Of a stretch of 64,000 nt of DNA, positions 1-8,204 are shown in pieces. This DNA is from Stenotrophomonas bentonitica (GTDB lineage: Bacteria > Pseudomonadota > Gammaproteobacteria > Xanthomonadales > Xanthomonadaceae), in NCBI RefSeq assembly GCF_013185915.1, contig NZ_JAAZUH010000004.1:248001-312000 (forward strand), written 5' to 3'. Position numbers and translations under genes: made by a program. Positions within the stretch are counted from its first letter, which is position 1, and every line of letters starts with the position of its first letter. The notes under the pieces are model-generated. The model was not told the origin of the DNA. It ran no database searches and was given only the letters and a program-made list of their open reading frames with translations.

Positions 1-1
1 C

Positions 2-832
2 CCAGCCGCCCGCATCGCCGTCTTCGACAACGACGGCTGCCTCTGGTGCGAAAAGCCCATGCCGATCCAGGTCGACTTCCTGCTGCGCCGCATAGCCGAG
101 CAGGCGGAAGCCGACCCCGCCCTGCGCGAGAAGCAACCCTGGAAGGCCGTATATGGCAAAGACCAGGCCTGGCTCGGCAGCATCATCACCCGCCACTACG
201 AAGGCGACGACACCTTGCTCAAGGAGGCCGCAGAAGGCCTGCTCTCCGCCTACGTGGATGATGAAGTAGAAGCATTTTCGGCCAAAGCCCTTAAGTTCCT
301 GCTCAACGCCCACAACCCCGTACTCGACCGCCCCTACCTCAAAACCGCCTACGCGCCCATGCGCGAGCTGCTCAGCTACCTCGAAGCCAACCGCTTCACC
401 AGCTATATCGTCTCCGGCGGCGGCCGCGACTTCATGCGGCCCATTACCCAGTCGCTCTACGGCATTCCCCCCGAACGCGTCGTCGGCACCTCGGTGGTAC
501 TGGAATACCGCGAAAAGGACGGCATCGGCACCCTCGTCCACACCTCCAAGCTGGAGATATTCGACGACGGCCCCAACAAGGTCGTACGCATCTGGAGTCG
601 TATCGGCGCCCGCCCGATCTTCGCCGCCGGCAACTCCAACGGCGACATTCCCATGCTGCAGTTCGCCACCCAGGGCGAAGGTGCCTCACTGGCCCTGCTG
701 GTTACCCACGATGATGACGTCCGCGACATCGCCTACACCTCCGGCGCCGAGAAAGCCGTCGCCCTGGCCGCCGAACGCGGCTGGCCGCTGGTGAGCGTGC
801 GCGATGACTGGTCCAAGGTATTCGTCGACTAG
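2..832 (+). CDS. HAD-family phosphatase, 5' end outside the window
   Basis: The reading frame is open from the first bases of the window, and the nucleophile motif FDNDGCLW lies before the first in-frame ATG (59). The true start is therefore upstream and this copy is 5'-truncated by the window edge. The DxD of that motif is the HAD aspartate pair. IVSGGGRDFM is the motif II serine region and FAAGNSNGDIPML the acidic motif IV, so the catalytic set looks complete. The arrangement resembles phosphoserine-phosphatase-like members acting on small phosphorylated molecules; the substrate cannot be inferred. No operon partner is visible downstream, where 229 bases without a gene follow. Confidence 0.85.
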   Translation, partial: PAARIAVFDNDGCLWCEKPMPIQVDFLLRRIAEQAEADPALREKQPWKAVYGKDQAWLGSIITRHYEGDDTLLKEAAEGLLSAYVDDEVEAFSAKALKFLLNAHNPVLDRPYLKTAYAPMRELLSYLEANRFTSYIVSGGGRDFMRPITQSLYGIPPERVVGTSVVLEYREKDGIGTLVHTSKLEIFDDGPNKVVRIWSRIGARPIFAAGNSNGDIPMLQFATQGEGASLALLVTHDDDVRDIAYTSGAEKAVALAAERGWPLVSVRDDWSKVFVD

Positions 833-1061
833 GCTCGAACCCAATGTCAACTCCACCTCTCCTCGGGAGCTGATGACGGGTTAAGACGTCCATGGAAGGC
901 GCATAACAGCCAAAAGTGACGCGCTTGCTCTTCTTGATTGAACATCGCGGAAGCCGGATACAAGCATGCGCGGATGCGCCACGCATCGAGCCGGCGGTAG
1001 CAACCACCGCACGCGATAGCATGGATCGAGCCTAAGCACAGGATGGCCCCCAGGGAGCACG

Positions 1062-1607
1062 TTGAGTAGATACTTCAGCCCCTTGAGGGTCGGTGGCCAG
1101 CTTGTCGATTTGTCGCACCTTGAACCCTTCACGATCATCATCCAGAGCGAGAAGGTTGGTAAACCTTTACGAACTGCAATCACCTTCACCAACCACTGCT
1201 TCAGCGCTTCGCACGGCGATCTTCCGCATCCTCCTGGAGATGAGGCGATCTGGGATGGCGGGAAGATGCGCACCTTCTGCGCCACGCGCTATCGGCTGTC
1301 GCACGCCCTGCCACAGGTGATTCGGTCGTTGCCGGAGCGAAAAGTGATACTCGCTGCGCACGGGAGCACCTGGGTTCACACCCTCACAATCGAAAACCCG
1401 GATGGGCCATACCACCTGTTCCTGACAGTCAAGCGCAGCCCGAAGGAAAAGCGCGCCTGGCAGGACGTCGATGTGATCGTGGAAAGTGCGTATCCCGAGA
1501 CGCGCAACGCCCCGTCGACGACAGGGAGTCGGCGGCCATTCGTGCTGGTGTGCGGTGATGCCTACTTGTCCAACCCGCAAAAGCCAAAGAAGAAACGGAA
1601 GAGATAG
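1062..1607 (+). CDS. hypothetical protein, TTG start
   Basis: This 181-residue protein has no family I can recognise. A TTG start is supported by AGGGAG seven bases upstream; there is no better-placed ATG before the conserved-looking part. It is soluble by eye, with no signal peptide or membrane segment. The C terminus is a lysine/arginine-rich tail (PKKKRKR), which could be disordered or bind nucleic acid. A strong hairpin terminator follows 14 bases after the stop, so the gene is probably a single transcription unit. Coding is supported by the RBS and terminator framing rather than by homology. Confidence 0.6.
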   Translation: MSRYFSPLRVGGQLVDLSHLEPFTIIIQSEKVGKPLRTAITFTNHCFSASHGDLPHPPGDEAIWDGGKMRTFCATRYRLSHALPQVIRSLPERKVILAAHGSTWVHTLTIENPDGPYHLFLTVKRSPKEKRAWQDVDVIVESAYPETRNAPSTTGSRRPFVLVCGDAYLSNPQKPKKKRKR

Positions 1608-1620
1608 CAGGCAAAAGAAA

Positions 1621-1641
1621 AGGGCGCCGAAGCGCCCTTTT
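1621..1641 (+). terminator. Rho-independent terminator
   Basis: A six-base-pair GC stem (GGGCGC / GCGCCC) with a CGAA loop is followed by TTTT, just downstream of the hypothetical gene ending at 1607. Confidence 0.8.
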
Positions 1642-1855
1642 CCGTGTTCAGACCCCGGAGACCACTTGCGAGGCATCGTGGATGCCTACGGCCGAAGCCG
1701 CTGGGAAGCGCTCTATTTCACCGGGTCAGTCGCTTCGTCTTACGTTCTCAGTATACAGCGGGTCGGGTCCTCGGACCAACGTGCCGATCCCCCTTGGCCC
1801 CACGGCGTTCATCAACAACATCACGACGGAGACAAACAGCTCCGGACCCCCGTTT

Positions 1856-1872
1856 TGCACTACATTGGTGCA
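1856..1872 (+). promoter_or_regulatory. NtrC binding site abutting ntrB
   Basis: The 17-base sequence TGCACTACATTGGTGCA fits the enterobacterial NtrC consensus TGCACYAWNNTGGTGCA at all but one position and is a near-perfect dyad. It ends one base before the ATG of ntrB (1873), so bound NtrC could block transcription or translation initiation. Autoregulation of ntrBC by NtrC is known in other proteobacteria; its operation here is inferred. Confidence 0.7.
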
Positions 1873-2934
1873 ATGACCGCCGCAGCACCGTCCCCGTCCC
1901 TCGATGTCCTTGGCACCCCGGTCGCCTGGGCTGATGCCGAAGGCCGCGTCACTGGCTGCAATCCCGCCTTTGCCCGCTGGCTGGGGGTAAGCGTGCGGCG
2001 CCTGTTGGGCCAGCCACTGGCCTCGCTGGAGGTGCAGGGCGAGGCCCTGGCCCACTTCCTCGCGCGCGGCGAACGCGACACCCTGCGCCTGCACCGGCTG
2101 GCCCTGGCCCTTCCGGGCGAGGCGCCGCGTTTCGCGGAAGGCTGGGTCAGCCGCCACGACGACGACGGCTGGCTGCTGGAGGCGCACCCGGTTGACGAAT
2201 TCCCCGGGCTGGACCCGACCCAAGCCCTGCCCAGCGCGCTGAGTGCGGCACTGAAAGGCCTGGCCCATGAACTGCGCAACCCGCTGGCCGGCCTGAAGGG
2301 CGCAGCCCAGCTGCTGGCCCGGCGCAGCAGCCAGCGCGACCCGGAAGAACGCGAACTGATCGAGCTGATCGGCTCGGAGATCGAACGCCTGAACGGGCTG
2401 CTGGAACAGCTGCTGTCGCCGGCCCCCGCCGCGCCGCATGCCCCGCTCAACATCCATGCCTCGCTGGAGCGCGTGCTGCGCCTGGCCGAAAGCGAAGGCG
2501 GCTGGGCAGTGCGGCTGCAGCGCGACTACGACCCGAGCATTCCCGAATTCGACGGCGACGCCGACCGCCTCACCCAGGCGGTGTGGAACCTGGTGCGCAA
2601 TGCGATCCAGGCCGGTGCCGGAACCGTCACCCTGCGCACCCGGGTGGAACACGGCGTGCGCATCGGCGACCACCTCCAAGCCATGGCGCTGCGGCTGGAG
2701 ATCGCCGACGACGGCCGTGGCGTGCCGGAAGCGCTGGCCGAACACCTGTTCCTGCCGCTGGTCAGTGGCCGTGCCGAAGGCACCGGTCTCGGCCTCGCAC
2801 TAGCCCAGCAGGTCGCACGCGAGCATCGCGGCACCCTGACCTACCGTTCGCGCCCGGGCCATACCGTATTCACCGTGCAGTTGCCGATCGGGCAGGGCAC
2901 GCCCGCAACCGAGGAGACCGCGCATGGCGGCTGA
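1873..2934 (+). CDS. ntrB: nitrogen regulation sensor kinase NtrB
   Basis: NtrB (GlnL) is the cytoplasmic histidine kinase/phosphatase that controls NtrC according to PII signalling. This 353-residue protein has an N-terminal PAS-like domain (about 10-110), the H-box HELRNPLAG with the phospho-accepting His at about residue 132, an N-box (WNLVRNAIQAG), and the ATP-binding G boxes DDGRGVP and GTGLGLALAQ. The ATG at 1873 directly follows the NtrC-like site and begins the PAS region. Upstream in-frame sequence exists, but it reads through the terminator and promoter region. It overlaps ntrC by 11 bases. Neither glnA nor glnK is adjacent in this window. Confidence 0.92.
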   Translation: MTAAAPSPSLDVLGTPVAWADAEGRVTGCNPAFARWLGVSVRRLLGQPLASLEVQGEALAHFLARGERDTLRLHRLALALPGEAPRFAEGWVSRHDDDGWLLEAHPVDEFPGLDPTQALPSALSAALKGLAHELRNPLAGLKGAAQLLARRSSQRDPEERELIELIGSEIERLNGLLEQLLSPAPAAPHAPLNIHASLERVLRLAESEGGWAVRLQRDYDPSIPEFDGDADRLTQAVWNLVRNAIQAGAGTVTLRTRVEHGVRIGDHLQAMALRLEIADDGRGVPEALAEHLFLPLVSGRAEGTGLGLALAQQVAREHRGTLTYRSRPGHTVFTVQLPIGQGTPATEETAHGG

Positions 2935-4366
2935 CAGCCAGGCCCAGCGCGTCTGGGTCGTCGACGACGACCGCGCCGTGCGCTTCGTCCTGAGCACCGC
3001 CCTGCGCGATGCCGGGTACGCTGTGGAAGGCTTCGATGGCGCCGCCGCCGCGCTGGACATGCTGGCCAGCCAGCCGCCGCCGGACCTGCTGTTCACCGAC
3101 GTGCGCATGCCCGGCGACGACGGCCTGGTGCTGCTGGACAAGCTCAAGGCCGCGCACCCGCAGCTGCCGGTGATCGTGATGTCGGCCTATACCGACGTCG
3201 CCAGCACTGCCGGCGCGTTCCGTGGCGGTGCGCAGGAATTCCTGTCCAAGCCATTCGACCTGGACGACGCCGTGGCCCTGGCCCAACGCGTGCTGCCAGC
3301 GCCGGACATCGCCGTGGCCGAGCGCAGCGCGCCCACCGTGGAAGCCACGCCCGACCAGCGCCCACAACTGGTCGGTGACACCCCGGCCATGCGCGCCCTG
3401 TTCCGCGCCATCGGCCGACTGGCGCAGGCGCCGCTGTCGGTGCTGATCAATGGCGAAACCGGCACCGGCAAGGAACTGGTCGCGCACGCGCTGCACCACG
3501 AGTCGCCGCGCGTGCAGGGCCCGTTCGTGGCGCTGAACACTGCTGCCATTCCCTCCGAACTGCTGGAAAGCGAGTTGTTCGGCCACGAAGCCGGTGCCTT
3601 CACCGGGGCGCAGCGCCGCCATGTGGGGCGGTTCGAGCAGGCCAATGGCGGCACGCTGTTCCTCGACGAAATCGGCGACATGCCGTTGCCGCTGCAGACC
3701 CGCCTGCTCCGCGTGCTGGCCGAAGGCGAGTTCTTCCGCGTGGGCGGCCGCGAACTGATCCGGGTGGATGTGCGGGTCATCGCCGCCACCCACCAGGACC
3801 TCGAATCGCTGGTCGCGCAGGGCCGGTTCCGCGCCGACCTGCTGCACCGGCTCGATGTGGTGCGGCTGCGCCTGCCGCCGCTGCGCGAGCGCCGCGAAGA
3901 TATCGTGCAGCTGGCCGACACCTTCCTGGCCGCCGCCGCGCACAAGCTGGACACCCCGCCCAAGCGCCTCACCGCTGCCGCCCTGCAGGCGCTGCGCGAG
4001 CACGACTGGCCGGGCAACGTGCGCGAACTGGAAAACGTGTGCTGGCGCATGGCCGCGCTGGCCGCGTCCGACACCATCGGCGTGGCCGACGTGGACAGTG
4101 CGCTGCATCGTGGCCCCGGCCAACGCAGCCGTGCGCACGGCGATCCGGGCCAATGGGAAGCGCTGCTCTCGGCCTGGGCCCGGCAGCGACTGGCCGAAGG
4201 CGCCGAAGGCCTGCACGCGCAGGTGCGCGAACGGGTGGACCAGGCATTGCTGGAAGCCGCCCTGCAGATCACCCACGGCCGCCGCGCCGAAGCCGCCGCG
4301 CGGCTGGGCATGGGCCGCAACACGCTCACCCGCAAGCTCGGTGCCGGTCGACGGCGCGGTAGCTGA
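2924..4366 (+). CDS. ntrC: nitrogen regulation response regulator NtrC
   Basis: NtrC (GlnG) activates sigma-54 promoters under nitrogen limitation. The 480-residue protein has a receiver domain with phospho-acceptor Asp59 (FTDVRMPGDDG) and an AAA+ domain with Walker A GETGTGKE. The sigma-54-contacting loop ESELFGHEAGAFTGAQ and Walker B GGTLFLDEIGDMP follow. The C terminus is a Fis-type helix-turn-helix (AAARLGMGRNTLTRKL). It is translationally coupled to ntrB by an 11-base overlap. Length and domain order are normal for the family. Confidence 0.95.
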   Translation: MAADSQAQRVWVVDDDRAVRFVLSTALRDAGYAVEGFDGAAAALDMLASQPPPDLLFTDVRMPGDDGLVLLDKLKAAHPQLPVIVMSAYTDVASTAGAFRGGAQEFLSKPFDLDDAVALAQRVLPAPDIAVAERSAPTVEATPDQRPQLVGDTPAMRALFRAIGRLAQAPLSVLINGETGTGKELVAHALHHESPRVQGPFVALNTAAIPSELLESELFGHEAGAFTGAQRRHVGRFEQANGGTLFLDEIGDMPLPLQTRLLRVLAEGEFFRVGGRELIRVDVRVIAATHQDLESLVAQGRFRADLLHRLDVVRLRLPPLRERREDIVQLADTFLAAAAHKLDTPPKRLTAAALQALREHDWPGNVRELENVCWRMAALAASDTIGVADVDSALHRGPGQRSRAHGDPGQWEALLSAWARQRLAEGAEGLHAQVRERVDQALLEAALQITHGRRAEAAARLGMGRNTLTRKLGAGRRRGS

Positions 4367-4459
4367 ATGCCTGTTCATACGATGTAAGCGCCGCGTCGCG
4401 GCGTCTTTCATGATGCGTGGACGAGCCAGACGTTAGTTTGCCTATCAAGGAGTTATCCG

Positions 4460-5029
4460 ATGCGTCGTTCCCAACTCGCCCTGTTGTTGCCGTCACTGCT
4501 GGTGCTTGCTGCCTGCGGTACCGCGCCCGAGCAGCGCACCGCGCCGGCGCCGGTTGTGCCGGTCGTGAGCGTGGCCAAGCAGGCCGAAGCCAACCTGGCA
4601 CCGGCGTCGGCCAGTATCGTCAGCGGTCGCCTGGTACTGGTGCCGGACGCGCGCGGCGTGCACATCACCGGCACCATCGGTGGGTTGCAGCCGATGCAGA
4701 CGGCCGCGTTCCACGTGCACGAGCGGGGCGACTGCAGTGCCGTCGACGCCAGCAGCGCGGGCCCGCATTTCAATCCGGCCAACCAGCCACATGGCCGCAA
4801 CAGCGCCGGTGCGCATCACGCCGGCGACATGGACAACCTGCGTGCCGACGCGCAGGGGCGGGTGAGCGTCGATGTGCGCCTGCCTGCGGTGACCCTCGGT
4901 GGCGGTGCCGCCACCGATATCGTCGGCCGCGCGCTGGTCGTACATGCCAACGCGGACGATTACCGCAGCCAGCCCGCCGGCAATGCCGGCGCCCGTATTG
5001 CCTGCGGCGTGATCCGGGCTACGCGCTGA
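4460..5029 (+). CDS. sodC: Cu/Zn superoxide dismutase, lipoprotein (first copy)
   Basis: This is a periplasmic superoxide dismutase of 189 residues with a lipoprotein signal (LLVLAACG). The metal-ligand pattern is complete by eye: FHVHERGDC gives two copper His, GPHFNP and the following QPHG and AHHAGDMDNL give the bridging/zinc His and Asp, and VVHANADDY gives the last copper His. The cysteines in RGDC and IACGV can form the conserved disulfide. AAGGAG lies seven bases before the ATG. It precedes a second sodC by 53 bases, probably in one operon. It lacks the long Ala/Pro linker of the second copy. Confidence 0.92.
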   Translation: MRRSQLALLLPSLLVLAACGTAPEQRTAPAPVVPVVSVAKQAEANLAPASASIVSGRLVLVPDARGVHITGTIGGLQPMQTAAFHVHERGDCSAVDASSAGPHFNPANQPHGRNSAGAHHAGDMDNLRADAQGRVSVDVRLPAVTLGGGAATDIVGRALVVHANADDYRSQPAGNAGARIACGVIRATR

Positions 5030-5082
5030 GCGCGCTGCCTGGCTTCGTCGCTTTTCCGTTCGTTACCCGCAAGGAGATCCAC

Positions 5083-5721
5083 ATGCGTCTGATCCATACC
5101 GCGTTGTTCGCCGCCGTTGCCGCCGTGGGCCTGACCGCCTGCAACAAGCCGGCCGAGACCACCACCCCGGAACCGACCCCGGCCACCGACACCGCACCGG
5201 CCGCCGCTGCCGCCGCTGCCGCCAACGACGCACCGCCGGCGATGACCAGCGAAGCGCACGCCAACCACACCGCCATGGCGGAACTGGCGCCGACCCAGGG
5301 CAACAACGTCAAGGGCAACGTCACCTTCAGCGTGGTCGACGGCAAGGTGCACGTGAAGGGCGACATCAGCGGCCTGAGGCCGAACAGCGAGCACGGCTTC
5401 CACATCCACGAGAAGGGCGACTGCAGCGCGCCGAACGGCGACAGCGCCGGCGGCCACTTCAACCCGTCCAAGGAAGACCACGGCAACCTGGCCACCACCC
5501 CGCACCACGGTGGCGACATTCCGAACATCAAGGCCGACGCGCAGGGTAATGCCGTGGTTGATGCCGACGTCTCCACCAACGTGAACATTGGCGAAGGCAA
5601 TGATTTCGACATCATCGGCCGTGGTTTGATCGTCCATGCCGACGCGGATGACTACAAGACCCAGCCGACCGGCAATGCCGGTGCACGCCTGGCGTGTGCG
5701 GTGATCAAGGCCGCGCCGTAA
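5083..5721 (+). CDS. sodC: Cu/Zn superoxide dismutase, lipoprotein (second copy)
   Basis: This 212-residue lipoprotein (lipobox GLTAC) has an Ala/Pro/Thr-rich linker (about residues 20-60) before the SOD domain. Ligands are visible in FHIHEKGDC, GGHFNPSKEDHG, HHGGDIPNIKAD and IVHADADDY, and the disulfide cysteines in GDC and LACAV. The ATG at 5083 follows AAGGAG with six bases of spacing. A longer frame runs upstream through the first sodC but is a shadow. The linker may let the enzyme reach away from its membrane anchor. A terminator framed by GTAG repeats follows. Confidence 0.93.
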   Translation: MRLIHTALFAAVAAVGLTACNKPAETTTPEPTPATDTAPAAAAAAAANDAPPAMTSEAHANHTAMAELAPTQGNNVKGNVTFSVVDGKVHVKGDISGLRPNSEHGFHIHEKGDCSAPNGDSAGGHFNPSKEDHGNLATTPHHGGDIPNIKADAQGNAVVDADVSTNVNIGEGNDFDIIGRGLIVHADADDYKTQPTGNAGARLACAVIKAAP

Positions 5722-5735
5722 TCGATCGGCGGTTC

Positions 5736-5832
5736 AGCCACGCAGGGCGTGGCTCTACCGGTTGGTTGATGCAAACGAAAAACGCCGGCATTGCCGGCGT
5801 TTTTCATGGGTAGAGCCACGCCCTGCGTGGCT
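5736..5832. repeat. inverted pair of GTAG (SMAG-type) palindromes
   Basis: Two 23-base units lie in opposite orientation at 5736-5758 and 5810-5832, each a GTAG head followed by the palindrome AGCCACGC...GCGTGGCT. They match the GTAG-headed intergenic repeats described in Stenotrophomonas maltophilia. They bracket the terminator at 5778-5804. Confidence 0.85.
5778..5804. terminator. bidirectional terminator between sodC and the next gene
   Basis: The arms ACGCCGGC and GCCGGCGT surround a short AT loop, with five A on the left and five T on the right. It can therefore act in both directions for the two convergent genes. Confidence 0.85.
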
Positions 5833-5840
5833 GCTCCCGA

Positions 5841-6728
5841 TCAACGCGTCAACAATTCCCGCGCGTCCTGCCCGGCTTCGCAATGCACGAACAGCACCGG
5901 CAGCCCGTGGGCTTCCAGCACCGCGGCCATCTGCCGCTGGCGCATCAGGTACTGGTCGTAGATGCCCTGCAGGCGCTCGCAGTTACCCTTGTCATGGTTG
6001 TAGAACGCGCACCAACCCGCCGGGTCGAACAGCGCCATACGCACTTCGCCATCAGCGTATCGAAGCAGCGGTTCCGGCGATTCATCCAGCCATTGTTCTG
6101 ACTGCGGTGCCATCAGCGCGGTTTCAATCAGCGGCCATAATGCCGCCAGGCCCTGGTTGTCGTACTGCATCGACATCATCGCGGCCAGGTCGTTCACCGT
6201 GAAATAGCGCGCATGCTCGATCTGCGCGCCAAACGCGTTCTGCGCCTGCAGCGCCGTGTCCGCCTGGGCCATGCCCTGGGCCAGCAGCACTTCTTCCAGC
6301 GCGTCGGCCACGGCCGTCGTCTGGGCCACTTCGGTGCCGGTCAGCAGGAACGGCACCACCCGCAGGCCGCCGCCGGTAAGGCTGGCATCGGCCTGGAACG
6401 GCAGCGGCACTTCACCGTCGGCGCCGGCCCCGAACGCCAGCAGGCGCGGGCCTTCATTGCGGCCGGGCGCACGCATCTGCAGCTCTTCCAGGCGGCGGTG
6501 GATCGGCCAGCCGGGGCGCAGCACCTCGGCCGGGTCGAAATGGGCGCCGGCGAACACGAAGTCCAGCCCGCTCACGCCGGGAACCAGCTTGGCCAGGTCG
6601 CGGCCAACGCGGTCGGCAAGTTCACCGGCCTGTTCAGAGCTCAGGGCGGCGTTGCGTGGGGCGTCTCCTCCAGCCAGTTCCAATGCCAGTACGCCAAGGG
6701 CATTCATGCCGGGGTCGGGTTTGCTCAT
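5841..6728 (-). CDS. conserved hypothetical protein
   Basis: This 295-residue soluble protein has no family I can name. It is acidic, leucine/alanine-rich and has no signal peptide or membrane segment. A compact C-terminal part contains WCAFYNHDKGNCERLQGIYDQ and ends LFVHCEAGQDARELL. It is convergent with sodC across the shared terminator and divergent from the thiolase gene, with 107 bases between the two starts. Coding is supported by its length and the clean framing by neighbouring genes. Confidence 0.7.
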   Translation of the reverse strand: MSKPDPGMNALGVLALELAGGDAPRNAALSSEQAGELADRVGRDLAKLVPGVSGLDFVFAGAHFDPAEVLRPGWPIHRRLEELQMRAPGRNEGPRLLAFGAGADGEVPLPFQADASLTGGGLRVVPFLLTGTEVAQTTAVADALEEVLLAQGMAQADTALQAQNAFGAQIEHARYFTVNDLAAMMSMQYDNQGLAALWPLIETALMAPQSEQWLDESPEPLLRYADGEVRMALFDPAGWCAFYNHDKGNCERLQGIYDQYLMRQRQMAAVLEAHGLPVLFVHCEAGQDARELLTR

Positions 6729-6835
6729 GGGATCACAGTTGGCCCATCACAGGGCGGCAGCTACACTTGCCCCCATTATGCCTGCTCCTTCGTGCAGGCC
6801 ATGTTGCAGACACCCTTCCCATGCCAGGTATCTCC

Positions 6836-8116
6836 ATGCCCAACGCTCGTCCCGTCGCCATCCTTGGTGGCGTCCGTATCCCGTTCTGCCGCCAGAACAC
6901 CGCCTATTCGGATGTTGGCAACCTGGGCATGTCGGTGCGCACGCTGGGTGCACTGGTCGAACGCTTCGGCCTGCACGGCCAGCAGCTGGGCGAAGTGGCC
7001 ATGGGTGCGGTGATCAAGCATTCCAGCGACTGGAACCTGGGCCGCGAAGCCACGCTGTCGTCGGGCCTGTCCCCGCTCACCCCCGGCATCACCATGCAGC
7101 GCGCCTGCGGCACCTCGCTGGACACCATCATCAACGTGGCCAACAAGATCGCGCTGGGCCAGATCGAATCGGGCATCGGCGGCGGCTCGGACACCACCTC
7201 AGACGTGCCGATCGTGTACGGCAAGAAGCTGCGCGCGCGCCTGCTGGCCGCCAACCGCGCCAAGACTACCGGCGACAAGATCAAGGCGATCCTGAGCGGC
7301 TTCAAGCTGGGCGAACTCAAGCCGGAATTCCCGGGCGTGGCCGAGCCGCGTACCGGCAAGAGCATGGGCGACCACTGCGAAGACATGGCCAAGGAATGGA
7401 ACATCTCGCGCGACTCGCAGGACGAGTGGGCGGTGTCCTCGCACAAGAAGCTGGCTGCTGCCTATGAGCGCGGCTTCTTCAACGACCTGATCGCCCCGTT
7501 CCGTGGCGTGGAGCGCGACAACATCCTGCGCCCGGACACTTCGCTGGAAAAGCTGGCCACGCTGAAGCCGGCATTCGACAAGGTTTCCGGCCGTGGCACG
7601 CTGACCGCCGCCAATTCCACCCCGCTCACCGACGGCGCCTCGGCGGTGCTGCTGGCCAGCGAGGAATGGGCGCGCGCGCACGGCCACGAGCCGCTGGCCT
7701 ACCTGCGTGACTCGCAGGTTGCCGCCGTGGACTTCGTGCATGGCGAAGGCCTGCTGATGGCCCCGACCATCGCCGTGCCGGAAATGCTCAAGCGCAATGG
7801 GCTGACCCTGCAGGATTTCGACATCTACGAAATCCACGAAGCGTTCGCCGCCCAGGTGCTGTGCACGCTGCGCGCGTGGGAAAGCGAAGACTACTGCCGC
7901 AACCGCCTGGGCCTGAATGGCCCGCTGGGCAAGATCGATCCGGCCAAGATCAACCCGCTGGGTTCGTCGCTGGCGACCGGGCATCCGTTTGCGGCTACCG
8001 GTGCGCGCGTGATTGCTACTGCTGCCAAGCAGTTGGCGGAGCGTGGGGGTGGTCGGGCGCTGGTGTCGATCTGCACCGCCGGTGGCATGGGCGTTGTGGC
8101 GATCGTCGAGCGGTGA
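6836..8116 (+). CDS. fadI: acetyl-CoA C-acyltransferase, FadI type
   Basis: A thiolase of 426 residues that cleaves 3-ketoacyl-CoA in beta-oxidation. The nucleophilic Cys91 lies in MQRACGTS, the catalytic His in ATGHPFAATGAR and the second Cys in ICTAGGMG. The LGSSLATGHPF region and the overall length fit the FadI branch, whose usual partner is FadJ; no fadJ is next to it here. The start MPNARPVAILGG at 6836 was chosen because the family begins just before the ILGGVRIPF strand. An in-frame ATG at 6821 would add five residues. A strong terminator follows the stop. Confidence 0.92.
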   Translation: MPNARPVAILGGVRIPFCRQNTAYSDVGNLGMSVRTLGALVERFGLHGQQLGEVAMGAVIKHSSDWNLGREATLSSGLSPLTPGITMQRACGTSLDTIINVANKIALGQIESGIGGGSDTTSDVPIVYGKKLRARLLAANRAKTTGDKIKAILSGFKLGELKPEFPGVAEPRTGKSMGDHCEDMAKEWNISRDSQDEWAVSSHKKLAAAYERGFFNDLIAPFRGVERDNILRPDTSLEKLATLKPAFDKVSGRGTLTAANSTPLTDGASAVLLASEEWARAHGHEPLAYLRDSQVAAVDFVHGEGLLMAPTIAVPEMLKRNGLTLQDFDIYEIHEAFAAQVLCTLRAWESEDYCRNRLGLNGPLGKIDPAKINPLGSSLATGHPFAATGARVIATAAKQLAERGGGRALVSICTAGGMGVVAIVER

Positions 8117-8138
8117 TCCGCGCACGGTTGGGATGAAA

Positions 8139-8164
8139 AAAGGCCACCCTTGGGTGGCCTTTCC
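8139..8164. terminator. terminator after fadI
   Basis: The inverted repeat AAAGGCCACCC / GGGTGGCCTTT has a TT loop, A-rich on the left and T-rich on the right. It may serve both fadI and the convergent hemY. Confidence 0.85.
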
Positions 8165-8170
8165 TTTTTA

Positions 8171-8204
8171 GTAGTGCGAGGAGCCGGCCGGCGGCCGGCA
8201 CTAC
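8171..8204. repeat. GTAG-type palindromic repeat
   Basis: GTAGTGC at 8171 and GCACTAC at 8198-8204 are inverted, with a GC-rich palindrome (GCCGGCC...GGCCGGC) inside. This is the GTAGTGCCGGCC variety of Stenotrophomonas intergenic repeat. It lies at the 3' end of hemY, overlapping its stop codon region. Confidence 0.7.

Noticed and set aside
1844..1858. A sigma-54 promoter (GG...GC) overlapping the NtrC site
   Set aside because: The GG and GC elements are one base too far apart and the flanks do not match TTGGCAC-N5-TTGC.
2870..4411. A 513-codon minus-strand frame opposite ntrC
   Set aside because: ntrC has all family motifs; the opposite frame has none.
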